A stretch of DNA of 64,000 nt from Tetradesmus obliquus. Its lineage: Eukaryota; Chlorophyta; Chlorophyceae; Sphaeropleales; Scenedesmaceae. Of the stretch, positions 13,328-29,277 are shown piece by piece. The notes below the pieces were generated by a model, which saw only the letters and a program-made list of their open reading frames with translations, ran no database searches and was not told the origin of the DNA. The number at the start of each line of letters is the position of its first letter. Position 1 is the first letter of the stretch. The stretch covers positions 2,514,501 through 2,578,500 of the forward strand of contig CP126192.1 in NCBI GenBank assembly GCA_030272155.1, read 5' to 3'. Both the position numbers and the translations under genes were made by a program.

Positions 13328-15800
13328 AAATGACAGCGACAGCAACAGCAGCAACAGCAGCAGCGGCAATGGCGAGGCTTTGGCTGCTTTGGTTGCAGCG
13401 CTGGAGGCTGTGCTGGATGACAACACCCTGGATGGGCAGTACAAAGTGAGTGTGGCTCCCCGCACGCATGGTGGTGGTACTGCTTCTTAATATCACTGTA
13501 CTATTTATGAGCGTCGATTGCAGGTGCAGATCAATCTGATGGGAACCAACAGATAATATGGGAACTCGCTGCATATGTGACATTTTATGTATGTGGATGC
13601 TGACCACGCATTGGCTGCTCGTGTGGCACATGTGCCGCACTGCTGCTGCAGCACGTCTTGGTAGCGGTAGCAGAAGGCCTCCTTAGCTGTGGTTGTTTTG
13701 CCACTGACCACCGAACGTAGTCTGATAGTCACTGCCAAAGCGACACTGCTTAGGGACATGAATATTCTCTCTTGCTCTCGCTACTGTGACGAATGTGGTG
13801 TGTGGTTGTTGTGTTGCAGGCCCAGCTGCTGCAGATCCCATCTGTGTCCCAAGTGTCACCCCGCACATCACCAGAGAAGCCACTCCTGATGCACCAGGTG
13901 GGCCCCTGCAGCTGCAACCATTGAACATATCATAATCGGACTTACCTGTATAGCGGGGCAGCGCAACTGAAACAAAACACAATAGGGCTCTGTATGCATG
14001 CATGCCACACACGTGCTGCTGCTTGGTGGCCATGTGCGCAGGTGCGTGTTTGGCTGATGAAGCGGCTCGCTTCACAGCTCAAGCCCCAGCTGCTGTCCAC
14101 AGTCCTGCAAGCAGACAGGCAGCTGGCAGCTCTACGCGCAACTCAACAGCCCGCCTCCCTTCCCGCTGCAGCAGCAGCGTCAGTACCAGCAGCAGCACTC
14201 CTACAAGCCAAGGTTTCCGGCCGCAGATCCATCTTGCAAACGTTTAGCAATTCAACACCGGGTAGCGTTGTTGCGGCAGCTGGCGCTGCGCCTGTTGCGG
14301 CAGCACTGGCAAAAGTTGCTGGCCCGGGTGCTGCTGATGGCTTCTCCCCGCCTGCTGTGAAGGCGCGTGCTGCGCGTGCTGCTGCGCTGGGCATGTTGGG
14401 CTTCCTGCAGGATGCCAGGCTGCAGAGACACGTGGAGGCAAGGTGGGGCGAACTTTGCAAGCATGCTAAATGCAGCAGTGCTTCTGCGGATGTAATATGA
14501 CTTACATGCTGGCAGCAACTGCATACATGAAGCCAGGCTGCAGAGACACATGGAGGCCAGGTGGGGCGAGCCTTTGCCCACTGCTGACTTGGTGTGTTTT
14601 ATTTCTGAGATGCCTTCTGCAATAGCAGTGCCTGTACCACTGCCAAACCTGCATGTGCTGCAGAGACACATGGAGACCAGGTGGCTTGGAGTGGCGCTGC
14701 TGTGTGGTGTGACCCATATGACGCCCAACAGTGTGGGCCTAATAATGTGGCTTCAAGCTGAGGCGCTGCTGTGTGCTGTCTGGTGTGACGTAATGCGTGA
14801 GTTGCCAGTGATGCCAGATGCCAGTTGCCAACAGAGAAGCATAGCCAGCAGCCTGGGCATGGTGGTATAACATAACTCTGACATGTCATCTCGTGTCGCG
14901 CCGTGCTGTGTTATGTTGTGGCGCACTATGTGCATTTGCTTGCACAGGTACTACAATGCCAGCAACCTGTCAGACCGCCTGACAGCTTTTGAAGCCTTGG
15001 AGGGCACCCCTGCCTACAACCGCACCCTGGCTCACTTTGAGTCAACCGACAGCAGCAAGCCCATGGCCCTGGCAAAGTGGTTCAGGGTTCAGGCCAGCTC
15101 CGATCAGCCAAACAACACGAATGCTGTGCGCGGCCTGATGCAGCATGCGACATTTGATGCGAGCGAGTATGCAATCTGCAGTGCGGTGCTCATGGGCTTT
15201 TCAGACAGTGTGGTGAACTTCCATGCAGCGGATGGCAGCGGCTACCGCTTCCTGGCTGATGCTGTGCTGCAGGTGAGGCACAATGGAAGGGCTGTTTGGT
15301 TAGCTGCAAGCTGCTGGTGCTGTGCTGTGCACACTGTTGCTACCATCTTATCCTCATATGTAAGGCAGATATATGAGGCTGCCCGATTAGTTGCGAGCTG
15401 GTGGTGGTGCGGTGTGCACGCTGTTGAATGGGATCGCTCTGCTGGTGGCTGCAAGCTGTAGGCGTCTGCAAAGCAGCGAACGGGTCACCTGCTTCATCAT
15501 TGCTGGCTAGCTGCAGCTCACCTTCCTTGTATAACCAACAGTTGGGTTTCACCATGTTCCGACCCTTCGAATAACTCCCTGCTGGTATCTCTGCCAATGG
15601 GATGCTTGCAGGTGGATGACTCAAACTCCTTTTGCGCTGCTCGTGCCGTGCGAGAGCTGGGCGACTGGTCAAACTGCGCAGAGCCCCACAGGCGCCTGAT
15701 GTGTGGCCAGCTGGCTCGGCTTGCTGCATCAGCCTCATCACTCAGTGATGACACGGCTGACGCTGTCAAGTCGGCAGCTGATGGCTGCCCCACCACATGA
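7545..15800 (+). CDS. Secreted M1-family (PepN-type) zinc aminopeptidase
   Basis: Predicted 1265-aa metallo-aminopeptidase, 15 exons: 7545-7691, 7928-8315, 8637-8977, 9385-9525, 9860-9934, 10431-10602, 10778-11424, 11701-11793, 12087-12287, 12513-12853, 13187-13445, 13820-13897, 14042-14442, 14948-15272, 15612-15800; all junction phases agree. The start gives a signal peptide (basic n-region, TLLLLSCTWAV plus eight Ala). The PepN N-domain follows (QCEPEGFRRLTYFLDRPDV). The zinc site is HEFLH at 414-418 with Glu437, exactly HEXXH-x18-E; the substrate-anchoring GAMEN box reads TGMEN at 378-382; the transition-state Tyr is Y635 in TVYDKGAEV. The PepN C-terminal helices end with FHAADGSGYRFLAD. 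Large Ser/Asn/Ala-rich insertions (about 450-580 and others) carry many N-x-S/T sequons, which fits a secreted glycoprotein. The first exon is the least certain part. Confidence 0.9.
9321..9380 (+). repeat. CTG-type microsatellite at a 3' splice site
   Basis: An interrupted (CTG)n tract runs up to the GGCAG acceptor of exon 4 of the M1 aminopeptidase (exon starts 9385). It occupies the place of the polypyrimidine tract and is CTG, not CAG, in the sense strand. Confidence 0.9.
10209..10441 (+). repeat. Duplicated intron/acceptor segment in M1 aminopeptidase intron 5
   Basis: Two imperfect tandem copies of a roughly 100-130-bp segment. Each contains GTGATG(C/T)TGAAGG, a later GACTTGGTGCCTGCA stretch and a CAG acceptor followed by GAGSTGTACAGC. 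The second copy supplies the real acceptor of exon 6 (exon starts 10431); the first has a decoy acceptor at about 10331 followed by a decayed copy of the exon start. Confidence 0.8.
14411..14692 (+). repeat. Exon 13 donor end and two downstream copies
   Basis: The end of exon 13 with its donor (CTGCAGAGACACGTGGAGG...AG|GTGGGG, about 14411-14450) recurs in the intron at about 14530-14570 and, shorter, at about 14658-14690. Both copies keep a GT at the donor position, so they are potential alternative donors. Frame continuity into exon 14 (AG|G TAC TAC) supports the first copy as the one used. Confidence 0.85.
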
Positions 15801-17830
15801 CCAGCTGCTGCTCCAGGCTCCAATGCAGCAGGTGTTGCTGTCTTGCTGGTGTGTGGGTTGGTTGCCACACTGGTCCTGTCTTGGTGACGAAGCCCGCACC
15901 ATGAATTGTGCTGCAATCTGGTGCCTTGCTGTGCACTGGGGAGCACTAGCCGCAATACTAGGCCTCTGCGCAGAGACTGCAGTGCTTTCAGCATGGCGCA
16001 AGCAGGCACCTCGCCCGGCTGCTTGGCGTGAGACATGCGGTGTACCGCGAGAGGCTGCACCACCACCCCTAATAACTCTCCTTGCAGCAGGCAAGGATGA
16101 GGCAGGTGCATGGTGCTCTCAACGCCATAAGAGATGCCAATTACCTGTTCAGTGGGACTGTTGCTGCAGTCGCTGCTATACGAGTGTCAAGCTATAGTGT
16201 AGGATATGCATGATGCGTTGTTGCTGCAGAGGGCATGCTTGTGCCTATGTGCAACGCAAACGCCAAAGCGTATGCATTTTCCTGTTGGTACTGGTTCCAT
16301 GTGCTTATGTGTTGCTGTTGCATTGTTCAGCGCGGCAGTGCTGAGGGTTGAACAGCCCGGTGAATGACACTGGCGCGTAATGCACTGACTATCATGTGCA
16401 GAGTTCTGGCTGTTGGTAGAGATTGTCCCAGGAGAATCTAGAGTATCCTGCAGTTGCAACTATCATGTGGCACAGCATGCTGCGCAGCAGGTGGCGAATG
16501 CCGTGAGTGGTACTGTTGTGGCCTGTGGGATTGAGGACTGGAGTGGTGCCTATCAATGATTGGATGACTGGGCTGGCGTGTGAGGCAGAGTTCGGTCCTG
16601 AAGGTGTTGTGTTGTTTGCACCCATACGTTCTTGAACGCCCCCACTGAATGGACATCTTGCCAAGCAGTTGCCAAATGCTTCGGTTTGCTGCTATCAGTA
16701 CTGCGTGTAGTATTAATCATGTCCATAGCGTGCTGCTGCCATTGCTTGTCATGGGTATGCTGGGAAGTGCCTCTTCTGTGTGGTTTGGCAGACTGTCCAT
16801 GGTATTGCTGTGCATTTCTGCAAAGGTATATATATTCTGCAAAGGCGGGGTGTGTGCTGCTGAGCTGTGCGCATCGCATGTGTGCTGACAGCGTATTGCC
16901 GCCATGGTGGCCCCGATCTGTGGTGCTGTTCAAAGCAGGCAGAAGCAAGTTGCTTCAGCAAGGCACAGTGCTTGCAACCGACCCTGTCCTAGTATGGGAG
17001 GTGCAGGTGAATGTGCGGCAACCTCCGGAGTGCAATCTCATGTGAGGGTATGTACTTCTGTTTCTGTGTCAAACAGGCAGCCATCTTTGACTGCCGCACT
17101 GAGGCACTGGTTGCACTATTTGCACTATATAGAGTTGCAGACATGACACTGTTAGACAGCTGGGCCCCGGGCCATGTTGCAGTAGTTTGATAATTGCGCG
17201 GGCAGGCAGTCTGCACAGAGGGAATTGGCTGGTGGCCTGGCATGCATCAATGGCACTGCCATTGCCTGCAGGTTGCGCAGCATGGTTGCTGCGAAGTCCT
17301 GCACTGGCATAGCCGTCCCATGTCAGCAGTCAACGCATGCCATATTGGGTAACACAAAGGTCGTATGATACTCACGGTTGTTACCTTGAAGTTCAGCTGC
17401 ATCCCAAGGCCAGAAACAAACGCAGCGTGCGCAGGCTTGAGGGCTCATGCATGTGCGTCGATCAGTGGTCCTGCTCACTACAAACCAACATGCTTTGTCA
17501 TCATGTGATGCCAGCTGGCTGCAGCTGAACTGTTTTACCCCTGTACTGCTACCGCAGCCGGTCACGGTGACAACCCCAAGAACAACCTGCTGCTCAGCAG
17601 ACATGCCAATAGCAGGTGCAGCCACCCAACACCCATTGTTGCGGCCCAGCCAACCTCGAGATGTGTCCGCGACACATCCTCACACATGCACAGACGCAAC
17701 GACACACCTCTCACAACCCGAATCATCCACTATTGCCAACTTTGCTGACAACCGCTTCTGTAGGTGTCCTTGCCACACGCAACAGCATATTCTCCACCTT
17801 CAAACAATCTACACAAAGCTTGCCAGGGCG
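15801..17830. other. Gene-free stretch between convergent genes
   Basis: Lies between the stop codons of the aminopeptidase (+) and cpSRP54 (-), so it should hold both 3' UTRs. No exon chain, RNA gene or sizeable repeat was recognised. Confidence 0.55.
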
Positions 17831-20188
17831 CTACCGGGTCTTTGAGCTGGCAAAGCCCTTCGACTTGTCCAGCGGCCCTGCACGCTTGGCTCCCGCATCC
17901 ACCTTCTTCCGTCGCACCTTGCCTGCTGCCACCGGCCGCTGTGCTGACTTTATGAGCTCCTTCATCTGACGCTCAGCATCAGCGCCGCCTGCAGCCACAG
18001 CACGTGAAGATCATAGCAGTCAGCAGTGGTTGCATGTCAGCAGCGCAGGTAGCACAAGCAGCACATGCGACAGCACCAACAGCAGCAGCAGAGCGCACCA
18101 GAAAACACAACGAATTGATGCCTTAGGCCTAGTCCAATTTGACGCAGAATATTTGCAGCTGCCATGCTGCTGGGCCCCACCCAAATTCACGGGGCATGTG
18201 CGCTGCTCACACATCTGCGCATAGCCACAGGCAGCATCCACCAGCGTTTACCCATGTCTACGCACACACACACTTAATGCTATTCAACGTGCAATAAGAG
18301 TGTCATACAGTCTGCCCAGCCCGACCAACCAGCCTGCCCCCCCCCTCACCCTGGCCCAGCTTCATGATCTTGCTCATCTGGCTCGTCTGCGCCTTCATCT
18401 GCGTGAAGGCCCCCATCAGCTCAGCCACGTCCTGCTCGCTGCGCCCGGAGCCCTCCGCCACGCGCCGCCGGCGGCTGGGGCTGGAGATGAGCAGCTGAGG
18501 GTTGGCGCGCTCCTGCAGCAGCGGCAGCAGCAATGCGATGAGGATGAATGCATGGGGCGAGACGCCTTGCTGTGCACAGCAGCAGCAGCAGCAGCCGCAG
18601 CAGCAGCCGCAGCAGCAGCAGCACAGGGCCGATCATTGCCTCACCTCCTCGGTCATGCTGGTAATCATGCCCTCGTATCGCTTCAGTTTCTTCTCCACCT
18701 CGTACAGCTGCTTTTCGCTCACGCCGCTGAAGCCGGGCATGAGCTTGAGCATCTGCAGGCCGCCCATGTTGTTCATGCGCTTGAACTGGTCCAGGAAGTC
18801 GTTGAAGTCAAAGGCATCAGCCTCCAGCCGCTTCTGGAACGCCGCCACCTCGTCTTCCTGCAAGTATATCACACAGAAACATAACTTATGGACGCTTTGC
18901 GAATTGCTAACCAAGTACATGATGTTGAAGTCAAAGGCATCCGCCTCCAGATGGCACCACCTCATCCACCTGCAGGCACTTGTTGCAAATGCGTTGTCAC
19001 AGCCAGTACATAACCAATAATAACAGGGGTTTAGATAAGCCTGTACCACTGCAACTGCCAACAGCTCGAGCTTGGTTCCATCCTGATCTAATGCTGTTGC
19101 ACTCACATCCCGCCCGCCTGGGTGCCCTCTTACGCCGATCCAGCACTAGAACTGCCAATGCCTGAAGCTTCATTTTCAACCTGATCTCACTGCTGCCGCA
19201 GCCGCCGCCCCCCCCCCCCCTACCTTGATGGCCTCCTGCGCCTTCTCGTACAGCGTGAGCATGTCGCCCATGCCCAGGATGCGCTGCGCCATGCGCTCCG
19301 GGTAGAAGGGCTCCAGCGCGTCCATCTTCTCGCCCGTGCCCACAAACTTGATGGGCTTGCCACTGACCTGCGGCCGCATGCATGACACACACGATCAAGG
19401 ATGGTGATAATGAATGGTGGTCGCAACGCTGGCTACAACACGGCAAATCAGGCCTTCAGGACACAATGGTGCAGTTGAATGTGACGATCGAAGCAACGGT
19501 CCACACGCATGCGGCCCTTTGGGTGGCAGACTAGTGTGTGCTATATAGACTTTGGTCGCATCAATGTGAACTATCATAACAAAACCATCAGCTGCAAGGC
19601 AGCGTGTTGTTTTGGCAGACGCTGCTGCTGCCGCTGTTGCTGCCGGCTGCTGCTGCTTACCTCACGCACTGACAGCGCAGCTCCACCCCTGCTGTCGCCA
19701 TCCATCTTGGTCAGGATGGCACCTGCAGGGCAGCGCAGCCAGCAGCACATGTAACAAGTTTGTTCAACTGTGATCACCAGACGCTGTGCTCACGCACATG
19801 CCGCAAGCACATGCTGTGGCGTCACCATTGAGCCTCACTCTGCGGCTTTACTGTCAGGCATCAACCACCTGAGGAGTCCACCTGGTCGTTTGTGGTCTTG
19901 ACGAGCGTGATGATGTTTGTCAAAATTACAGCATCCACACCACCGGCCCTTCACCTGAGAGGTCCACCTGGTCGTTGAAGGTCTTCACCAGCGTGTTGAA
20001 CACTGTTTCAACAAGCAAATCACCGGCGCCGGCCTCACACTTACCTGACAGGTCCACCTGGTCGTTGAAGGTCTTCACGAGTGATGCCGCCTCCTGGCCT
20101 GTCATGGCATCCACCACCAGCAGCGTATCAGTGGGGTGCACCGCCGCCTTGATGTTCTGCAGCTCAGCCATCAGGTTCTCGTCAACCT

Positions 20189-20226
<38 letters not shown>

Positions 20227-22403
20227 CACGCACACGGCAGCAGTGATATGTCACTCATTGATAATGCAACATACAGTGTTGGGCAGCTTGTGTTGTGACG
20301 AACGCTGCTGACACTGGTATGCTACAGTCGTGAGATGCCTTCTGCAACAGCACTGCCTCCACCACCGCCCACCCTGCATGTCAAACGTCCTACAACACAC
20401 CCCTACTGCTCCAACACACAGCAAGGGCACCTGCTGTCCTCTCACACCACCTCTGCCACCTCAATCATCACACCACCGCCGCGCAGTGAGTCCACATCCC
20501 TTACAGCCCCACACACCCTCCAGCTGCCTTCCCAACACAGCCACGCACCTGCAGGCGTCCCGCTGTGTCCACAATCACCACATCGATGCCCTCCGCCTTC
20601 GCCTTGGCCACGCCCTGCCTCGCAATCTCCACAGGGCTCACTGCCGTGCCCAGCTCAAAGACAGGCACGTCAACCTTGCTGCCCAGCTTCACCAGCTGGT
20701 CAATGGCAGCAGGCCTGTACACGTCTGTCGCCACCATCAACACCGACTTGCGGCGCTTCTTGAGGAACGCTGCCAGCTTGCCGCACGCGGTGGTCTTACC
20801 CACGCCCTGCGCATACAATTTTTTTGGCAGTTCGTTTGTTGCAGGGGATGCAGGGGTATAACGAACTGTGCGCTGTGTCCAGTGGGGACACGCGATTTCA
20901 TACATGCACTCAGGCATGCGAACAGCCAAACCTTGCAACACCTGGTCAGCTGCTGCCGTGCATGCATGCATGCCATGTGGCTCCTGCTGGCAGCTGCTAC
21001 CACATACATACTGCACATGCCCTCCAAAACCCCGCCCCGACCCTGCCCCAAAACCCTGCCCTCGAACCCTGTGCTTCGCACCTGCAGTCCCGCCATGAGG
21101 ATGACCTGTGGCTGGCCGGGGTTGAGGTCTTTGCTGCCCTCCGCACCCATCAGCTGCACCAGCTCGTCACTGACAATCTTGACAAACTGCACCTGCGGCG
21201 TCACACCCTCCAGCACCTGGCGGAAGCAGCAGAGCAGCAGCAGCAACAGCAACAGCAGCAACGCCAGTGAACGGCTGAATACACGCAGCACAGTTCAACA
21301 AGCAAAGCGAGACGGCTTCAGCTACACACATCGTGCGCCCAGAGTGCTGGAAACCGCAGATAGCAGGCGCCCGCTTCACACAATGTCCTTGACAAGGTGA
21401 AATGCGCAGGACAATGATAAGACATTGCTGCATCTGACGCGCACATATAACAATGAAGGTGCGAATGTACTGCTGCAGCGTGCTGTACATCTCGTATTCG
21501 GCGAAGGCTCACCTCCAGGCCCAGCGCGCGCTCCTCCACCTTTTTGATGAAGCGCCGCACCACAGGCAGGCTCACGTCGGCCTCCAGCAGCGCACGGCGC
21601 ACGTCACGCAGCGGGCCCTGCGGGGTGATGCGGGCAGAGCCGAGTTTATTGTGAGTTTGTGTCATGCTTTTGTGCTTGGTTTTGGTTTGCACCACCCCGC
21701 AGCAGGGTGCAGGGTGCGGGTGGCTGATGCAGCCTCATGCAGCTGCGTATTGTTCTTGCTGGCCTCGCTGATAGGATACGTTACGCCCACAAGCGAATGT
21801 TTGGCTGCTGGCACTGGCCGACCTGCTGCTGGCCATGCCTGCTATGTATGCGCACTGACGCAGCGTGCTGCAAACAGCCAGCTGTCCTGCAAGCCGGCAC
21901 AGTGTGCTGCTAGCTGCTGCAGCACCGAGCACTGCCAGCCAGCTGCAGTGGCTGCCGTGCCGCACCTTCATGTTTTCTGCTGTCAGCTTGGCGTCTGCGT
22001 TGAGGGACTTGAAGGCGCTTGACAGCGATGCCGACAGCGTGTCAAACATGGCTGACGGCACCAGCAGCGCGCCGCGCTCCTGCTGCTGGGCCTGATGGCA
22101 GCATATGAAGCAGCAGCAGCGCAGAGAGGGCATGCAGTGGTGAGGCACGCAGGGCCAGGCTAAGCCAGAGCAGGCATAGCAGCTGGTTCATATTGTGGCA
22201 CAGCATATGTGGTTGAGAATGTTGGTCATGAAGCAACCGGCCTGCACAATTCCAGTCATGCACAAATGCTGCCATGTGTGCCGTGTACAGGACGAGCAAT
22301 GCACATGTTGCAACGTCCTGTACGTCATTGGCAGCACAAAGCAACACAACCAACCATGCACAACAGCCACAGACAAGCAGCTTCAGGCCCAGGATGTTGC
22401 ACA

Positions 22404-22451
<48 letters not shown>

Positions 22452-22685
22452 TGCCCTCACCAGAGGTGCATGTGGCCTGGCCACCAGCGCTGGCATGCGT
22501 GGCTGCACTGCTGTTGCTGGCCAAGCAACACATGGCTCAGATGTGGTCCTGAGAGCGTTGGTAGCTATCCTGCTGCGGTGTGCTGCACGCCCTGCTGTTG
22601 CACATGGCTGAATCTTGACAGCCTGCTGCTGCCTTGCGCCAATGCTGCCGGTGGACGCGCCATGCTGGCCCAATGCGGGCAACAT
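17831..22685 (-). CDS. Chloroplast signal recognition particle 54-kDa protein (cpSRP54)
   Basis: GTPase of the stromal SRP that binds light-harvesting proteins and nascent plastid-encoded chains and docks at the thylakoid. Predicted 576 aa from eleven exons in transcript order: 22461-22685, 21966-22091, 21513-21617, 21082-21216, 20549-20806, 20045-20186, 19661-19722, 19224-19367, 18645-18857, 18350-18512, 17831-17988. A 75-aa transit-like exon is followed by the N domain ([20 protein letters not shown]), the G domain (G1 [40 protein letters not shown]) and the Met-rich M domain with SPSRRRR. This follows plant cpSRP54 closely along its length, including the [20 protein letters not shown] segment that marks the bacterial/plastid branch. 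The tail is basic (KVRRKK) where land plants carry the ARRKR site for cpSRP43. The start is uncertain: an in-frame TTG reaches 22847. Introns contain duplicated exon ends. Confidence 0.93.
18918..18953 (-). repeat. Partial exon copy within a cpSRP54 intron
   Basis: A copy of the coding segment for ADAFDFN (real sequence about 18785-18835) lies in the adjoining intron. Identity is high over about 30 bp and then stops abruptly. It does not form a usable exon. Confidence 0.75.
19869..20090 (-). repeat. Three tandem copies of a cpSRP54 exon 3' end
   Basis: The end of the exon coding [10 protein letters not shown] with its donor is at 20041-20090 (read on the minus strand). Two diverged copies follow in the intron at about 19951-19999 and 19869-19912, each ending in CAG|GT. 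Only the first copy restores phase with the next exon ([10 protein letters not shown]), so the other two are decoy or alternative donors. Confidence 0.85.
20191..20225 (-). repeat. (CTG)n tract at a cpSRP54 acceptor
   Basis: About 12 triplets, CTG in the sense (minus) strand, directly precede the CTGCAG acceptor of the exon starting at 20186. Confidence 0.9.
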
Positions 22686-22957
22686 GATGCGTAAGTAAGA
22701 TCTCACTGCTAAATGTGATTGATAAAGCAATTGAAGCCCGCAGGTGGGAATCAGGCTCGGGACCGTGGTGAACAGACACGCCCGATATCTGAGTCGATCA
22801 ATACATAGAGGCAGGACGGACAGAGTCAGCAGCAATCGACGCCCCAATGTGTCATTTTACCGACATCATGTGCTCGAGTGACAGAAGTGTGGCAAGCTGC
22901 AGAACCAGCAGCTCAAGTGCCTAGCAGCGCGATGCTCACCCTCATTGTTTTTTAGTA

Positions 22958-23307
22958 CTAGCCGATTTGCTTCTTGTCGTCGCCCAGCGGCATTTCTCGA
23001 GGGACACGTACCTCCTGCACCACACCACCAAACACTCCCACAGTCACCCACACAATGCTGGCGAGGCCTGCGCACTGCATCGCCCCCCAGAGGCCGGCAG
23101 CGGTCTCCAGGCGTGCAGTAGTAGTGAGGTGTGAGAAGAAGAAGGCAAGTGCCGAATCCAGAGCAGAGCTGTGCTGTGTGTGGCAAGTGTCAGCTGCCAG
23201 GCTCTGCCTGCAAGGCAGCTTCCAGAACAAGCCTTGATTGATCTGTACTTTGAACAGCGCACCTGAATCATACCTTGAGTAAGTCCACGAAGCAGTGCTG
23301 GTGGCAT
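22958..23307 (-). CDS. Small single-helix membrane protein, function unknown
   Basis: Two-exon model, 23263-23307 and 22958-23104, giving 63 aa: a short basic N-terminus (MPPALLRGLTQGMIQ), one hydrophobic helix (about residues 25-45, with GLASIVWVTVGVFGGVV) and a charged tail ending DDKKQIG and a TAG stop. It is divergent to the first SDR gene, with starts 90 bp apart. Size and layout resemble small accessory subunits of organellar complexes, but I do not recognise the family. The acceptor (CTGGAG|ACC) is not canonical in its upstream tract and a strong GTACGT donor lies inside exon 2, so the 3' half could be spliced differently. Confidence 0.45.
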
Positions 23308-23397
23308 CTGCCGGCTTAGACAAAGTCCTGCACCTGCAAACCGTCAGCCCAGGCATCACCAGCTCAGCTGCAGTGCAACCACTGCACCTACCATGGC

Positions 23398-24871
<1,474 letters not shown>

Positions 24872-25936
24872 TGAGTGCAGTGCTTTGAATTCAAACAGTT
24901 TTTGGCAGCTGGTCACAGATATGTGCAAAGCCTGGACTGTGGGCCTTGCTATGGCGTGGTATTCGCGAGTGCGAATGGTATGGACGAGCAGTGCATGAGC
25001 ACATGCAGGCAACACCCAACAGGTTGGCCTGAAAGCGCTGTGCGGGGTAGACCAGGAGGTTGCATAGGATGTGGCGCAGGCCAGGAAGCTTCAAGCAGCA
25101 AAGGCAGTACAAAGCAGCTGGCCATGCCACGTGGTGCTGAACTTCAAGTTCACTTGGGCTTATGGGTGCAAGCATGCGTGGCTGCTTAGTCACTGACACG
25201 GTGTCAGTGGCTGCTGCTGGTACAGCGGTACCTGCTGTTCATGCCGTTGACGCTCAGCATGGTACTAGCATTGACAGTGGCAGTGACTGCGCACAATCTG
25301 CCACTGATGCCATGATCAACCACCCATCCTGCCAGTGGCAGGGATGCAAGGCGACTGCGCCAGCATGTCACATGGTGGTGGCTGCATTGTTTGACAGTTC
25401 AGCATCGCATACCGGGCCTGAACACGTTCTCAGCGTCACATCATTTTGTCACAGCTGTTATCGCTATCTTGGGTCCTTGCCAGGGTCGATCGAATACGAT
25501 TTGATGCTTGTGGTGCAGCTCACTTGCGGCGGTTTGCGGTTCATGTGCTTTTCATGATTCAGTTAACATGTGGCCTGTGGCAGAGAAGTGCACCCGGACG
25601 ATGCAATTTAGACGGGTTGCACTGACTTATACTTGCATTCTCAATCAGTAACGCGCACATCTTTCTGCTACATCTGGCTGCTGCCCCAAGAAACTGTTCC
25701 GAAACCACATCAGCTACAGCAAACACAAGCGCGCCGAATTGTTTTGAACTGAAGTCGTTGTCTGATTGTCGGAGGGCATCATGAAGGTGAGGCGTTAGCT
25801 CGTGTTCTTGACGTGCATGCGCGCAGGCAACGTGTACATGTGCCTCATTCAGCGCATTCGCCCTTGATAGCGTTGCTGGGTGTGATATTGCAGTTACCAT
25901 GCTATCACTGCTGTCTGTGTAGATGCTAGTGCGTGC
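24872..25936. other. Spacer between the tandem SDR genes
   Basis: Holds the 3' flank of copy 1 and the promoter of copy 2. No gene seen. It contains the short palindrome at 25191-25209. Confidence 0.6.
25191..25209. repeat. Odd-length palindrome, 9-bp arms
   Basis: CACTGACAC, one central G, then GTGTCAGTG. Perfect arms with a single-base centre, in the spacer between the SDR genes. Confidence 0.9.
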
Positions 25937-28219
<2,283 letters not shown>

Positions 28220-29277
28220 GGTATCAGGCATGATGATGGCGGCGGGGCAGACAGGTGCTGCTCTTGAAACCTGTACCAATTTCACATCCGTGTATGGCAT
28301 ACATGGCTGGACAGTCGGAATAATCGTGCATGGTGTTTCAGGCACGTGCTAGGCGAGCAGAGCTTGGCGGTGAGCTTTGAGGGTCTGGTGGGCGACAAAG
28401 CGGTTGTGTTGCCATGCGCGGGCACAGCACGTTGGTGAATCTGGAATTGCTTGATCGTCATATGATGATGATGGTGATGGCCAAGCGTGTGAACAGGCGA
28501 CTTCGCAGCAATGTGACAGGACGCAGGTGCACGTGCCTGGCGAAAGCAGCTGCAGAAGTGAGACACTTCAAGTGTCAAAATAGATCTGTTACTGCCAATG
28601 CCAGCGACACTGGGTATGGGTGATGCTAGCTGTTTGGATCGTCGTGATGTGCAGCGGCTGTACCCAGTGAGCCCATGGCCACCCCGGCGCGCCTCTGCTC
28701 TTTGCAATCTTAGCCTAAGACCGGGTGTACCGCACTGCTGGTTGGTGACTGTACTCATGAGCACTGAACAAAATAATTGGATGTCTAGCGACTGAACAGT
28801 GGAGTTGCTTGCTTATCACCGGCGCAGCTGTCAACTTACTCGTACAACGTGTAGGATTAATACTTATACAAACGACAAACGACTTGAAAAACGAACGTGA
28901 CGGAAAGGCGGGGTGCCATCGGCACGGCACGACCACGAAAAAAGGCACGAGCTTCAACGTGAACTTAGGCAATCATGCCGTGTCAACTGCTCTAATCAAT
29001 CAAAACAAATGGGTATGGTTGAATTATATATGACAAAACAAAACCGAACAGCTGCAGAGGTTCCTGTTTCATGAAAACATGCACCCTAGGACAACAGCCC
29101 AGGGCATGGCTGTGTGTCAAGCGATCACCACGTGCATGTACCATTTTGTTCAGTAGGAGCATAAACACGGTTTTGGTCGTGGCACCTACGTAGTAGCGCT
29201 CACAGGTCTGCGCCTGGTGAAATGCGTGGACAGAATCGCCAATGTTCAGCCTTCAACACACCTGAGACGTTTGTCTG
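28220..29277. other. Gene-free stretch
   Basis: 3' flank of SDR copy 2, then a noticeably more A/T-rich segment (about 28.8-29.1 kb) before the Q-rich gene. No exon, RNA or repeat family recognised. Confidence 0.5.

Noticed and set aside
22383..22533. Alternative cpSRP54 first exon beginning [14 protein letters not shown]
   Set aside because: Its frame does not join the next exon ([10 protein letters not shown]) in phase; the overlapping frame ending ARPHAPL does.
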